Source: Synergistaceae bacterium | Lineage (GTDB): Bacteria > Synergistota > Synergistia > Synergistales > Aminobacteriaceae | DNA: 19,580 bases | Direction: 5' to 3' | Assembly: GCA_031273365.1 (NCBI GenBank) | Contig: JAISSA010000283.1 | Span: 1-19,580 of the forward strand | In this document: piece by piece, positions 1-7,047 of the stretch | How the letters are laid out: the number at the start of each line of letters is the position of its first letter | Numbering within the stretch: the stretch's first letter is position 1 | The notes under the pieces: generated by a model | The model's input: only the letters and a program-made list of their open reading frames with translations | Told to the model about the DNA's origin: nothing | The model's database searches: none | Translations under genes and position numbers: made by a program

Positions 1-22
1 CGGGGAAGAAGGAGGGATCGGC

Positions 23-988
23 GTGAGCATTGTCGTTACAGGGGGCGCCGGGTTTATCGGCAGTTGTATAGTCCGCACGCTGAACGATAACGGTACAGGG
101 GACATAATCGTGGTTGACGATATCGCTTCCACGGACAAATGGATGAACTTGCGCAACAAAACATTTTTGGAATATATTCACAAAGATGATTTTATCCATA
201 GGCTCGAAACAATGCGAGAGATCACGCATATCATCCACATGGGCGCGTGTTCCGATACGACGGAGCGTAATTTCGATTACCTGTATAAAAACAACTTCAC
301 ATATTCCAAGGTATTGTGGGATTTTTGCGCAGAAAGAGGGATCCCGTTTATCTACGCCAGCTCCGCCGCCACTTATGGCGACGGCTCGACGGGCTTCGAC
401 GATGAGGCTGATATCGCTGAGCTCAGGCCCTTGAACGGATATGGATACTCCAAACAGCTCTTTGACCTGTGGGCCAGAGAGCAAACTGTCCGCCCCCCGC
501 AGCACGTGGGGTTGAAGTTCTTCAACGTCTACGGGCCGAACGAGTATTGCAAAGGCGCAATGGCAAGCATGATCTTTCACGGCTTTCATCAAATACAGCA
601 CGAAGGCAGGATAAAGCTGTTCAAATCTTATCGACAGGATTACGCGGACGGCGGCCAGTTGAGGGATTTTGTTTATGTCAAAGATGTTTGCAGGGTGATT
701 ATGTTCTTCGTGAGCCATCCGGAGGTAAGCGGGCTGTTTAACGTGGGGACAGGACACGCAGGGAGTTTTGAGCAACTTGCTGTGAGCGTGTTCAGCGCAT
801 TGAACCTGACGCCTCGAATCGAGTATATAGATATGCCCGAAAACCTGAAGGAGAAATATCAATATTTCACTCAGGCAAAAATGAAAAAGTTGCGCGACGC
901 CGGATACGCGGAGCCGTTTTTGGATCTGACCGCAGGCGCTCGCGATTACGTGACGGAGCATCTGGGCAAAGATGATAAGGTTTATTAG
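23..988 (+). CDS. hldD: ADP-L-glycero-D-manno-heptose 6-epimerase
   Basis: Cytoplasmic NADP-dependent epimerase that converts ADP-D-glycero- to ADP-L-glycero-D-manno-heptose, the last step of heptose-precursor synthesis for LPS inner core. The 321-residue protein is close to the usual family length (about 310). It opens with a Rossmann GGAGFIG loop (residues 7-13), has the SSAATYG segment (113-119) and the extended-SDR catalytic pair Tyr140/Lys144 (YGYSK), the same spacing as I recall for E. coli RfaD. The GTG start is chosen because GGAGGG lies at 11-16, six bases upstream. Its stop lies just before hldE, whose ribosome-binding site it overlaps, so the two are co-transcribed and probably translationally coupled. 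Anything upstream in the operon is outside the window. Family assignment is secure. Confidence 0.96.
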   Translation: MSIVVTGGAGFIGSCIVRTLNDNGTGDIIVVDDIASTDKWMNLRNKTFLEYIHKDDFIHRLETMREITHIIHMGACSDTTERNFDYLYKNNFTYSKVLWDFCAERGIPFIYASSAATYGDGSTGFDDEADIAELRPLNGYGYSKQLFDLWAREQTVRPPQHVGLKFFNVYGPNEYCKGAMASMIFHGFHQIQHEGRIKLFKSYRQDYADGGQLRDFVYVKDVCRVIMFFVSHPEVSGLFNVGTGHAGSFEQLAVSVFSALNLTPRIEYIDMPENLKEKYQYFTQAKMKKLRDAGYAEPFLDLTAGARDYVTEHLGKDDKVY

Positions 989-998
989 GAGTGGTAAT

Positions 999-2453
999 GT
1001 GCAAATGAATCTCGAAGGGCGTTTGCGGCCCAAAAATATTCTGGTTGCGGGCGATGTGATACTGGATATTTACTCCTCGGGCGACGTGAGGCGCATTTCA
1101 CCTGAAGCCCCGGTACCCGTATTTAAAAAAATTTCCGAGCGCCACGCTATGGGCGGAGCTTCCAACGTCGCGGTAAATCTGGTCTCAACCGGGCAGCGCG
1201 TGTCGCTCCTCTCCACAGTCGGCGACGACGCGAGAGGGAATATCCTGATGGAGCTGTTCCGGGACATGTCCCTGGACAGCAGGCAGGTCTATCGCTCTAA
1301 GACTCGCCGCACTACGGTCAAAACCAGATTCGTCGCTTCAAACAATCAACAGGTGATGCGTTTGGACGAGGAGGATTCGCACCCGCTATCGGACGAGGAA
1401 CTCGCTGCTCTGACACAGGCCGTCCAAAAAAACATTCAGCAATACGATCTCGTGATTCTGTCCGATTATTTGAAGGGCGCTTTAACCTTCGATTTAGCGC
1501 GGGAGATCATCGGATTGGCGGCTAAAGCCGGGATTCGCGTGCTGGTTGACCCAAAGGACTCGAACGTGAAAAAGTACGCCGGATCGTTCCTGCTTAAGCC
1601 GAACATCCAGGAACTCCATGATCTTACCGGCAGATCGCCGGAGACGTTCGACGAAATCGCCAAAGCCTCGGAGTTTCTTTGCGCTGAGTGTGGTTGTGAA
1701 TATGTGCTGACCACCTGCGGCGGCAGAGGTATGGTACTGACGCGCAGGTCTGGGGAATACCATGCGATTGAGAGCGCTCCTGCGGAGGTTTATGATGTGA
1801 CCGGCGCCGGAGATACGGTCATAGCGTACCTTGGAGCGTGCCTTGCAAACGGGTTTCCCATTATGGAGGCGGTTGCCTGCGCCAACATCGCAGCAGGCCT
1901 GCAAGTCTCGAAAATGGGAACCTCCCCTGTATACCTGCATGAGGTGGATATGTGGACGCGAAAAAATGGACGGGACGGCAGAAGCCACAAAATCATCCCA
2001 AAGACATATCTGCCGCTCCTGCGAAAGGGTCAGGCGGATAAAAAGATCGTTTTCACCAACGGTTGCTTCGATATCCTGCACTACGGCCATGTGGACTATT
2101 TGCGCAAGGCCGCTTACATGGGGGATGTTTTGGTCGTCGGCCTCAACAGCGACGAGTCGGTTCGGCGCCTGAAAGGGCCGGGCCGCCCGGTCAACGAAGA
2201 GGAGGACCGCGCGTCGCTGTTAGCTGCGCTCGAGTTTGTGGATTATGTGGTAATCTTCGAGGAGGACACGCCCTATGAGCTGATATTGAACTTGCAGCCC
2301 GACGTCCTCGCCAAAGGTGCTGACTACAGCCCGGAAGAGGTGATCGGCAGGGATCTGGTGGAGTCGAGAGGCGGCGTATTGGCTCTGATTCCATTGGTGG
2401 AGGGGAAGTCCACCACCGCGATCATAGAGCGCTTTGCAAGCAAGGTGGAATAA
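999..2453 (+). CDS. hldE: bifunctional heptose 7-phosphate kinase / heptose 1-phosphate adenylyltransferase
   Basis: Two-domain cytoplasmic enzyme. The N-terminal PfkB/ribokinase domain (about residues 1-320) phosphorylates D-glycero-beta-D-manno-heptose 7-phosphate at C1. The C-terminal cytidylyltransferase-like domain (about 340-484) transfers AMP to heptose 1-phosphate. Visible signatures are SPEAPVPV near the N-terminus, the PfkB motif DVTGAGD with its catalytic Asp near residue 272, and the nucleotidyltransferase motif GCFDILHYGH with HxGH near 361. The frame is open back to an ATG at 972 inside hldD, but AGGAG at 987-991 best serves the GTG at 999 (7-base spacing). The ATG at 1005 is a near-equal alternative that matches family N-termini well. 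The stop abuts the gmhA start with no spacer. In some species the two domains are separate genes (hldA/hldC); here they are fused. Confidence 0.95.
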   Translation: MQMNLEGRLRPKNILVAGDVILDIYSSGDVRRISPEAPVPVFKKISERHAMGGASNVAVNLVSTGQRVSLLSTVGDDARGNILMELFRDMSLDSRQVYRSKTRRTTVKTRFVASNNQQVMRLDEEDSHPLSDEELAALTQAVQKNIQQYDLVILSDYLKGALTFDLAREIIGLAAKAGIRVLVDPKDSNVKKYAGSFLLKPNIQELHDLTGRSPETFDEIAKASEFLCAECGCEYVLTTCGGRGMVLTRRSGEYHAIESAPAEVYDVTGAGDTVIAYLGACLANGFPIMEAVACANIAAGLQVSKMGTSPVYLHEVDMWTRKNGRDGRSHKIIPKTYLPLLRKGQADKKIVFTNGCFDILHYGHVDYLRKAAYMGDVLVVGLNSDESVRRLKGPGRPVNEEEDRASLLAALEFVDYVVIFEEDTPYELILNLQPDVLAKGADYSPEEVIGRDLVESRGGVLALIPLVEGKSTTAIIERFASKVE

Positions 2454-3023
2454 ATGAAACATACGATAAAACAAAGGATCGCCGAAAGCATAGCTGTACA
2501 TGAAGCGTTGCTCCATGACGATGAACAGTTGGAGATGATCGAGCGTCTGGCTAATGCCGTTATATCGGTAATTTCATCCGGGAGCAGGATACTGTTGTGC
2601 GGAAACGGCGGCTCCGCCTCGGATGCCCTGCATATCGCCGGAGAACTCGTCGGCAGGTTTCGGAGGGAGCGCAGCGCCTGGTCGGCGATAGTCCTGAACG
2701 CGGACGTTGCCACGATGACAGCCATCGCAAACGACTATGGATACGAGAACGTGTTTGCCAGACAGGTCGAGGCTCATATTCGCCCGGGTGATTTGCTCAT
2801 CGGGTTCAGCACCAGCGGAAATTCGGAAAACATATGCAGGGCTGTGCTAAAAGCGCGTGAATTGGGCGGTTCGACGGCGGTTTTCACTGGAAATGGGGAT
2901 GGCAGGCTGAGGGCAATGGCGGATTTTTCCATTGTCGTTCCCGCGAATGTTACGGCTCGCATTCAGGAATGCCATATATTGATCGGGCATATTATTTGTG
3001 AGCTTGCGGAAGAACGGCTATAG
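2454..3023 (+). CDS. gmhA: sedoheptulose 7-phosphate isomerase (phosphoheptose isomerase)
   Basis: SIS-domain isomerase that converts sedoheptulose 7-phosphate into D-glycero-D-manno-heptose 7-phosphate, the committed step toward ADP-heptose. The 189-residue length matches the family (E. coli 192). The phosphosugar-binding stretches CGNGGSASDALH (49-60) and STSGNSEN (119-126) are both present. His60, Glu64, Gln171 and His179 line up, one residue off, with the metal/catalytic residues I recall for E. coli GmhA (His61, Glu65, Gln172, His180), so the enzyme looks intact. Its ATG directly follows the hldE stop, with the SD-like AAGGTGGAA inside the end of hldE, so translation is probably coupled. 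An AT-rich 137-base gap follows before gmhB. Confidence 0.95.
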   Translation: MKHTIKQRIAESIAVHEALLHDDEQLEMIERLANAVISVISSGSRILLCGNGGSASDALHIAGELVGRFRRERSAWSAIVLNADVATMTAIANDYGYENVFARQVEAHIRPGDLLIGFSTSGNSENICRAVLKARELGGSTAVFTGNGDGRLRAMADFSIVVPANVTARIQECHILIGHIICELAEERL

Positions 3024-3160
3024 AATTAATGGTCAATAAATAATGAATTATCTCTTTGGGCGATTCTGCAATTTTTGTCCTCTTTGCGCTATACTTTATC
3101 TTTATATCCTTTGTCAAGTTCTGAGTGATTACAAATTTTTCTATATGAAAGGCGAAATGC

Positions 3161-3700
3161 GTGAGCAAAGCGGTATTCCTGGATCGGGACGGCACAATAA
3201 ATATTGACAAGGCATATTTGCATAAAATAGCTGATTTTGAGTTTATTCCCGGGACTAAAGAGGCACTTGCCAGGCTGCGTGATGCTGGTTATTTACTCGT
3301 AATCATCACTAATCAATCGGGAGTGGCGCGCGGCTATTACACGGAAGGGGACGTGCGTGCGTTGCATGACTGGCTGGTGCAAGCTCTGGCTAAAGACGGC
3401 ATTCATATAGCCGGGGTGTACTACTGCCCGCACCACCCTGATGGCAGCGTGGAGGCATACCGATTGGAGTGCAACTGCCGTAAACCTGCGTTAGGCCTCT
3501 TTTATCGTGCGGCATCCGAACTGGATATCGATTTAGGTTCTTCCATCGCTATCGGGGATCGGATGAGGGATCTGCAAATATGCGCATCCAGCGGATGCAG
3601 GGGATATCTGTTGGGAGGGCGTGATAGCGCGGCATTGCCGGCCAATATAAAATGTGCGCAAAATTTGTTTGCCGCGGCGGAAGATATTGTGGCTGAATAG
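3161..3700 (+). CDS. gmhB: D-glycero-beta-D-manno-heptose 1,7-bisphosphate 7-phosphatase
   Basis: HAD-superfamily phosphatase that removes the 7-phosphate after the HldE kinase step, giving heptose 1-phosphate for the HldE adenylyltransferase. At 179 residues it is of normal length. Motif I is DRDGT with Asp8 and Asp10; motif II is ITNQSG (49-54). Motif III is likely Lys108. Motif IV is GDRMRD with Asp133 and Asp137. The family-specific zinc loop is complete: Cys89, His91, Cys104 and Cys106. The GTG start at 3161 has GAAAGG upstream; no better in-frame start exists before DRDGT. With hldD, hldE and gmhA it completes the pathway. It is separated by an unusually AT-rich gap, so it may have its own promoter. 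The related histidinol-phosphatase family is less likely given this context. Confidence 0.94.
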   Translation: MSKAVFLDRDGTINIDKAYLHKIADFEFIPGTKEALARLRDAGYLLVIITNQSGVARGYYTEGDVRALHDWLVQALAKDGIHIAGVYYCPHHPDGSVEAYRLECNCRKPALGLFYRAASELDIDLGSSIAIGDRMRDLQICASSGCRGYLLGGRDSAALPANIKCAQNLFAAAEDIVAE

Positions 3701-3781
3701 TATCCGTTGCTCCTCCCCGGTGCTGGTGGCGTGGGCTCGACGCCAGCCTGCGGGTTTGGGGCAAAAACGTCGGGAGGGGCA

Positions 3782-3811
3782 TTGACATTTTTGGCCTTTC
3801 GGAGGTAATAT
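3782..3811 (+). promoter_or_regulatory. candidate sigma70 promoter for the catabolic operon
   Basis: A perfect -35 TTGACA at 3782-3787 is followed after 18 bases by TAATAT at 3806-3811. TATAAA, 3 bases further on, is an alternative -10. It is the best promoter match I saw between gmhB and the dehydrogenase gene and would drive the 4250 operon through a long leader. Inferred from consensus only. Confidence 0.45.
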
Positions 3812-3940
3812 AAATTTAATTCCAGTTTTAGATAGCTTGCTTTTGGCAGAGGATTTATTTCGCTGCAGATAAGGTGAGTCTGTTTTACGGAGTGGGGGCT
3901 TCTCACTTTGCGAAATGGGCTCATTTTTATTTTTCAGGAT

Positions 3941-3952
3941 CAGGTTAACCTG
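3941..3952. promoter_or_regulatory. 12-bp perfect palindrome, possible operator
   Basis: CAGGTTAACCTG is a perfect inverted repeat without a spacer. It sits about 130 bases downstream of the promoter candidate and immediately before a CCGGC-TTTA-GCCGG hairpin (3953-3966). A dyad of this size is typical of a dimeric regulator site, but no regulator gene is in the window and the downstream position would imply a roadblock or a second, unseen promoter. Confidence 0.3.
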
Positions 3953-4004
3953 CCGGCTTTAGCCGGAATGCGACCTTCATTTCTTCATTTGCTGTGTACT
4001 CTGC

Positions 4005-4042
4005 CGATCAGGGCCGGTGACGGTTCTCCGGCATGTTGATCG
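4005..4042 (+). promoter_or_regulatory. nested hairpin in the 5' leader
   Basis: An outer stem CGATCA (4005-4010) pairs with TGATCG (4037-4042), enclosing an inner stem GCCGG (4013-4017) with CCGGC (4028-4032) around a 10-base loop. CTGC at 4001-4004 could extend the outer stem with GCAG further downstream. The two-tier stem is visible by eye; any regulatory role is inference. Confidence 0.35.
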
Positions 4043-4249
4043 ACCAGGGCAAAGTGGGCAGTTGTGGTGTACTCAAAATGCTTTTCGTCATTACATGGCG
4101 CCAGAAACGGTTGCCCTGAAGATTCGCCGTGCCGTTGCCGGCGTGTGGAACCCTCCCGGGGATGGAGGCTGGTGGCTTTTCCTGTGGTTTTGCATGGGCG
4201 ATGTCCGCCGCAGCGGAAAATTTCCGGACAAAAAGGAGAAAAGAGGTCA

Positions 4250-5212
4250 ATGGAAGGTGCAAAAGAGATAAAACGGGTTGCCGTTCTCGGCGCCGGGACG
4301 ATGGGGCCGGGTATCGCACAGATCTTTGCGATGGGCGGTCATGAGGTCACGATGTGGACCCGCAGCGAGGCGACGCGTGAACGGGCGGAAAAAAACCTGC
4401 GCGGGAGCATCGAAACCTTCGTCGAGGAGGGGCTGCTGCCGCAGGATCAGGCCGAGGCCGTTTACGGGCGGGTCGCCTTCAGGCCGACGGTCGAGGAGGC
4501 CGTCCTCGGGGCGGACTTCATTATGGAAACCATCGTCGAGAGTAAGGACGCGAAAATCCAGCTCTTCAGGGAGGTGGACGCGTTTATCGGCGATGAGGTG
4601 ATTCTCGCATCCAACACCTCAGGGCTCAACGTTTTCGAGCTGGCCCCTCCCCGACGTCTGAAGCAGATGGTCATTGCCCACTGGTACGCGCCGCCGCAGC
4701 TCATCCCTCTGGTGGAGGTCGTCAAAAGCGGGGAAGCGCCGGATTCTCATGCCCGGACCACCGTCGAGCTTCTGGAAAAATGCGGTAAGACTCCGGTGCT
4801 GATGAAAAAATTCATCCGCGGCTACATCGCCAACCGTATGCAGATGTGCCTGAATCAGGAGGTTTTTTACCTGCTCGACAACGATTTTTGCACGCCGGAG
4901 GACATCGACAAAGCCGTGAAGGCCAGCTTCATCCCTCGCGCCGTCGTCCTGGGTCTTTGCAAACGGGCCGATTTCGGCGGCCTCGACATGACCGCGAACA
5001 ACTACAAAAACAAAAGCTATACCCCGCCTCCCGAGGTGGAGATGCCTGCCACCCTCGCCCGGCACGTTGAAAAAGGTGAACTGGGGCTGAAATCCGGCAG
5101 GGGTTTTTACGATTATACGGGCGTCGACAAGCAGGCGCTTCTGGCCAAACGGGACAAACAGCTTTTCGAGATTTTCAGGATCGCGAAAAAATTTATGGAC
5201 GATCCGGTCTGA
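4250..5212 (+). CDS. 3-hydroxyacyl-CoA dehydrogenase-family enzyme, likely 3-hydroxy-5-oxohexanoate dehydrogenase
   Basis: A 320-residue NAD-dependent dehydrogenase. The N-terminal Rossmann domain has GAGTMG (14-19). The catalytic set of the family is present: Ser122 in SNTSG, His144 in HWYAPP, Glu156 in LVEV and Asn195 in ANRM. The C-terminal domain ends in GLKSGRGFYDY. The ATG at 4250 follows AAAAGGAG at 4231-4238; the frame is open to 4064, but that extension is Arg/Cys-rich and implausible. The HWYAPP variant (HFFNP in fatty-acid enzymes) resembles family members acting on non-CoA hydroxy acids such as carnitine or gulonate. Beside a BKACE lyase and a phloroglucinol-type gene set, I infer oxidation of 3-hydroxy-5-oxohexanoate to triacetate. 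L-carnitine dehydrogenase is the main alternative. The family is certain, the substrate is not. Confidence 0.8.
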   Translation: MEGAKEIKRVAVLGAGTMGPGIAQIFAMGGHEVTMWTRSEATRERAEKNLRGSIETFVEEGLLPQDQAEAVYGRVAFRPTVEEAVLGADFIMETIVESKDAKIQLFREVDAFIGDEVILASNTSGLNVFELAPPRRLKQMVIAHWYAPPQLIPLVEVVKSGEAPDSHARTTVELLEKCGKTPVLMKKFIRGYIANRMQMCLNQEVFYLLDNDFCTPEDIDKAVKASFIPRAVVLGLCKRADFGGLDMTANNYKNKSYTPPPEVEMPATLARHVEKGELGLKSGRGFYDYTGVDKQALLAKRDKQLFEIFRIAKKFMDDPV

Positions 5213-5255
5213 CCCTGCGGACTACGCGCATAAATCATTTTGAGGTGATCTTATC

Positions 5256-6098
5256 ATGAGCGACAAACTCATCATCACCTGCGCCCTGACCGGCGCGGGA
5301 ACGACGAAGGCCCAAAATCCCCATGTGCCCGTCACCCCGGACGAAATTGCCGCGGACGTGGTCTCCGTGGCCAAAGCCGGCGCGGCCATCGCCCATATTC
5401 ATATCCGGGACGAAGCGGGGGTCAACACCATGGACCCGGAAATTTTCGTCTCCGTGGTCAATAAGGTTCGGGACGCCATCGCGCGGGCAGGCGTGGACAT
5501 CGTCCTCAACCTGACCACCTCCGGCTCGAAATTCCCGGACGAATGGCGTACCGGGCACCTGCCTCTGCTGAAACCGGAAATGTGTTCCTACGATCCGGGG
5601 ACGATGAACTGGGCCAACAGTTTTGTGTTTCTCAACACTCCGGCCTTTCTGGAAAAACTGGGGAAAATCGCGCAGGAGCTGGAGATCAAGCCGGAGTGCG
5701 AGATTTTTGACGGCGGAATGATCGGAAACGTGAATTATTATCTGAAAAAAGGCGTGCTGAAAAAGCCGATTCATTATCAGTTCGTTCTGGGCGTTCCCGG
5801 CGGAATGCCCGGCAACATCGACAGCCTCGCCTATCTGCTGCCCAAAATCCAGGAGGGCTCCACGTGGTCCATCACCGGCATCGGGAGGAGCAGCATCCCC
5901 ATGATTCTGGCGGGACTCTCCGCCGGATGCGACGGGGTGCGGGTCGGGCTGGAGGACAACATTCAGCTGTCGAAGGGCGTTTTGGGCACCAACGCACAGC
6001 TTGTGGAGCAGGCCATCGGGATCGCCAGGGCGGCCGGCCGGGAAATCGCGACCGCGGCCGAGGCCCGCGAGATCATCGGTTTGAAAAAACACGTATGA
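5256..6098 (+). CDS. BKACE (DUF849) beta-keto acid cleavage enzyme, likely triacetate acetoacetate-lyase
   Basis: A 280-residue TIM-barrel enzyme of the family that includes 3-keto-5-aminohexanoate cleavage enzyme. These enzymes condense a beta-keto acid with acetyl-CoA and split it, giving acetoacetate plus a new CoA ester. Visible residues are the N-terminal TGAG (12-15), the zinc pair His47/His49 in AHIHIRD, Arg229 in VRVG and Glu233 in GLED, matching the Zn/catalytic set I recall for Kce (His46, His48, Arg226, Glu230). The ATG is set by GAGGTGAT at 5242-5249. It lies 43 bases after the dehydrogenase gene and ends at an intrinsic terminator. With 3,5-dioxohexanoate as substrate the products would be acetoacetate and acetoacetyl-CoA, both handled by downstream genes. 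A 3-dehydrocarnitine or keto-aminohexanoate substrate is not excluded. Confidence 0.85.
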   Translation: MSDKLIITCALTGAGTTKAQNPHVPVTPDEIAADVVSVAKAGAAIAHIHIRDEAGVNTMDPEIFVSVVNKVRDAIARAGVDIVLNLTTSGSKFPDEWRTGHLPLLKPEMCSYDPGTMNWANSFVFLNTPAFLEKLGKIAQELEIKPECEIFDGGMIGNVNYYLKKGVLKKPIHYQFVLGVPGGMPGNIDSLAYLLPKIQEGSTWSITGIGRSSIPMILAGLSAGCDGVRVGLEDNIQLSKGVLGTNAQLVEQAIGIARAAGREIATAAEAREIIGLKKHV

Positions 6099-6116
6099 AA
6101 CCAGAGAAAAAAAATT

Positions 6117-6179
6117 AACGGGGTCAGGGGACAAGTCCCCTGCGGGGTTTTTTGTCGAGGGGCAGAGCCCCACGGTTTT
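6117..6179. repeat. dispersed palindromic repeat, copy A
   Basis: It begins AACGGGGTCAGGGGAC and contains two GC-rich dyads, GGGGAC-AA-GTCCCC (6127-6140) and GGGGC-AGA-GCCCC (6159-6171), ending CGGTTTT. The first 16 bases are identical to a second copy at 17677, and the later blocks (GTCC, CTGCGGGGT, GCCCC, CGGTTTT) recur in the same order. Both copies lie directly after a stop codon. Confidence 0.7.
6137..6153 (+). terminator. intrinsic terminator after the BKACE gene
   Basis: CCCC-TGC-GGGG followed by six T residues forms a short stem-loop with a U-tract within repeat copy A. A competing upstream stem (GGGGAC/GTCCCC) uses the same CCCC, so the two hairpins are mutually exclusive. The 4-bp stem is short, so termination may be partial, allowing read-through into the reductase gene. 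Confidence 0.5.
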
Positions 6180-6222
6180 GCTTCAAGTTGTTGGTGAATT
6201 CAACGAAAAGGAGGCTGATTCA

Positions 6223-6993
6223 ATGTTTGAACCGTTCAATCTCACGGGGAAATATGCTGTGGTGATCGGTGGAGCCGGAGGCATCGGCAGGGCGATCGCG
6301 GGGGGGCTTCTCCAGTCCGGCGCCGCGGTGGGCATCGCGAGTCGGAACATGGACGGGCTGAACGAGGCGGCGGAGTCGTTGCGCAAGCTGGCGGACGGCC
6401 GGGTGGAGGTCTTTCAGGTCGACGCGTCCGATGAGGCCAGCATCGTCAGGCTGGCGGCGGAGGTGGTGAAGTCCTTCGGGCGGATCGACATCCTCGTCAA
6501 CGCCCAGGGCTTCAACACGAAGGGGCCGGCGCTGGAGTTCGACATGGCCGAGTGGGACCGGCTCTACGCCGTGAACGTCCGGGGCGTCATGATGAGCTGC
6601 AAGGTATTCGGCAGGTACATGGTCGATCAGGGCGGCGGGAAAATATTGAACCTTTCGTCGGTCAGGGGCATTCGCGCCAACGCGGGCGGGAACAGCGCCT
6701 ATTGTTCCAGCAAGGCGGCGGTGGACCTGATCACGAAGAGCGTCGCCACGGAGCTGGCCAAAAACAACGTCCAGGTCAACGCGCTGGGGCCGGCGCTGAT
6801 CGCGACGAAAATGATGGAAAAAGTCATGGCGGAGCCGGGGCGGGCGGAGCAATACACCCGCAACATTCCCATGGGCCGGCTGGGAAAGGTGGAGGACGTG
6901 GTCGGCGCGGCCGTATTTCTGGCGTCGCCCGCCGCGGATTTCATCACGGGGCAGGTGCTGTATATCGACGGTGGTCTGACGGCGGCCGGTTGA
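6223..6993 (+). CDS. SDR-family oxidoreductase, likely phloroglucinol reductase
   Basis: Classical short-chain dehydrogenase/reductase, 256 residues. The cofactor loop is GGAGGIG (16-22, with GG in place of the usual TG). NAQG (93-96) is the structural motif. The catalytic tetrad is Asn118, Ser146, Tyr160 and Lys164 (YCSSK), and the C-terminal IDGG is typical. SRN at 40-42 after beta-2 suggests NADPH preference. The ATG at 6223 is preceded by AAAAGGAGG; an upstream in-frame ATG at 6178 has no such site. Known phloroglucinol reductases are NADPH-dependent SDRs, and the neighbouring hydrolase, dehydrogenase and lyase supply the following steps, so I infer reduction of phloroglucinol to dihydrophloroglucinol. 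By sequence alone it could equally be annotated as a FabG- or gluconate 5-dehydrogenase-like SDR. Confidence 0.75.
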   Translation: MFEPFNLTGKYAVVIGGAGGIGRAIAGGLLQSGAAVGIASRNMDGLNEAAESLRKLADGRVEVFQVDASDEASIVRLAAEVVKSFGRIDILVNAQGFNTKGPALEFDMAEWDRLYAVNVRGVMMSCKVFGRYMVDQGGGKILNLSSVRGIRANAGGNSAYCSSKAAVDLITKSVATELAKNNVQVNALGPALIATKMMEKVMAEPGRAEQYTRNIPMGRLGKVEDVVGAAVFLASPAADFITGQVLYIDGGLTAAG

Positions 6994-7047
6994 CCGGCGG
7001 CGCAGGGCGTTGCCGTTATATCCTGAAATCCTGAGTGAGGTAGGACG

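Larger units (their letters stand above)
3701..4249 (+). other. long intergenic region / 5' leader of the catabolic operon
   Basis: This 549-base stretch has no convincing gene on either strand: open frames across it lack ribosome-binding sites and recognisable motifs. It holds, in order, a hairpin TGGCGT/ACGCCA (3727-3745) without a following T-run, a sigma70-like promoter candidate (3782-3811), a 12-bp palindrome (3941-3952), a CCGGC/GCCGG hairpin (3953-3966), a larger nested hairpin (4005-4042) and finally the ribosome-binding site AAAAGGAG at 4231-4238. If transcription begins just after 3811, the leader of the next gene is roughly 430 bases, long enough for RNA-level control. I do not recognise a known riboswitch class in it. 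Confidence 0.5.

Noticed and set aside
3024..3160. Promoter for gmhB in the AT-rich spacer (TATACT at 3090)
   Set aside because: Possible, but no -35 at acceptable spacing (the nearest candidates are 9 or 20 bases away), so not listed as a feature.
3727..3745. Hairpin TGGCGT/ACGCCA after gmhB, considered as terminator or tRNA T-arm
   Set aside because: No T-run follows, and on either strand the flanks do not pair into a tRNA cloverleaf.
4064..4249. N-terminal extension of the dehydrogenase frame
   Set aside because: Open by chance; Arg/Cys-rich, no ribosome-binding site, and the true ATG at 4250 has AAAAGGAG upstream and lies right before the Rossmann motif.
4250..6098. Carnitine degradation pair (cdhA/cdhC-like)
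   Set aside because: The dehydrogenase and BKACE families would fit, but no betainyl-CoA thioesterase or betaine genes are nearby, while reductase, ring hydrolase and hydroxytransferase genes are; kept only as an alternative.
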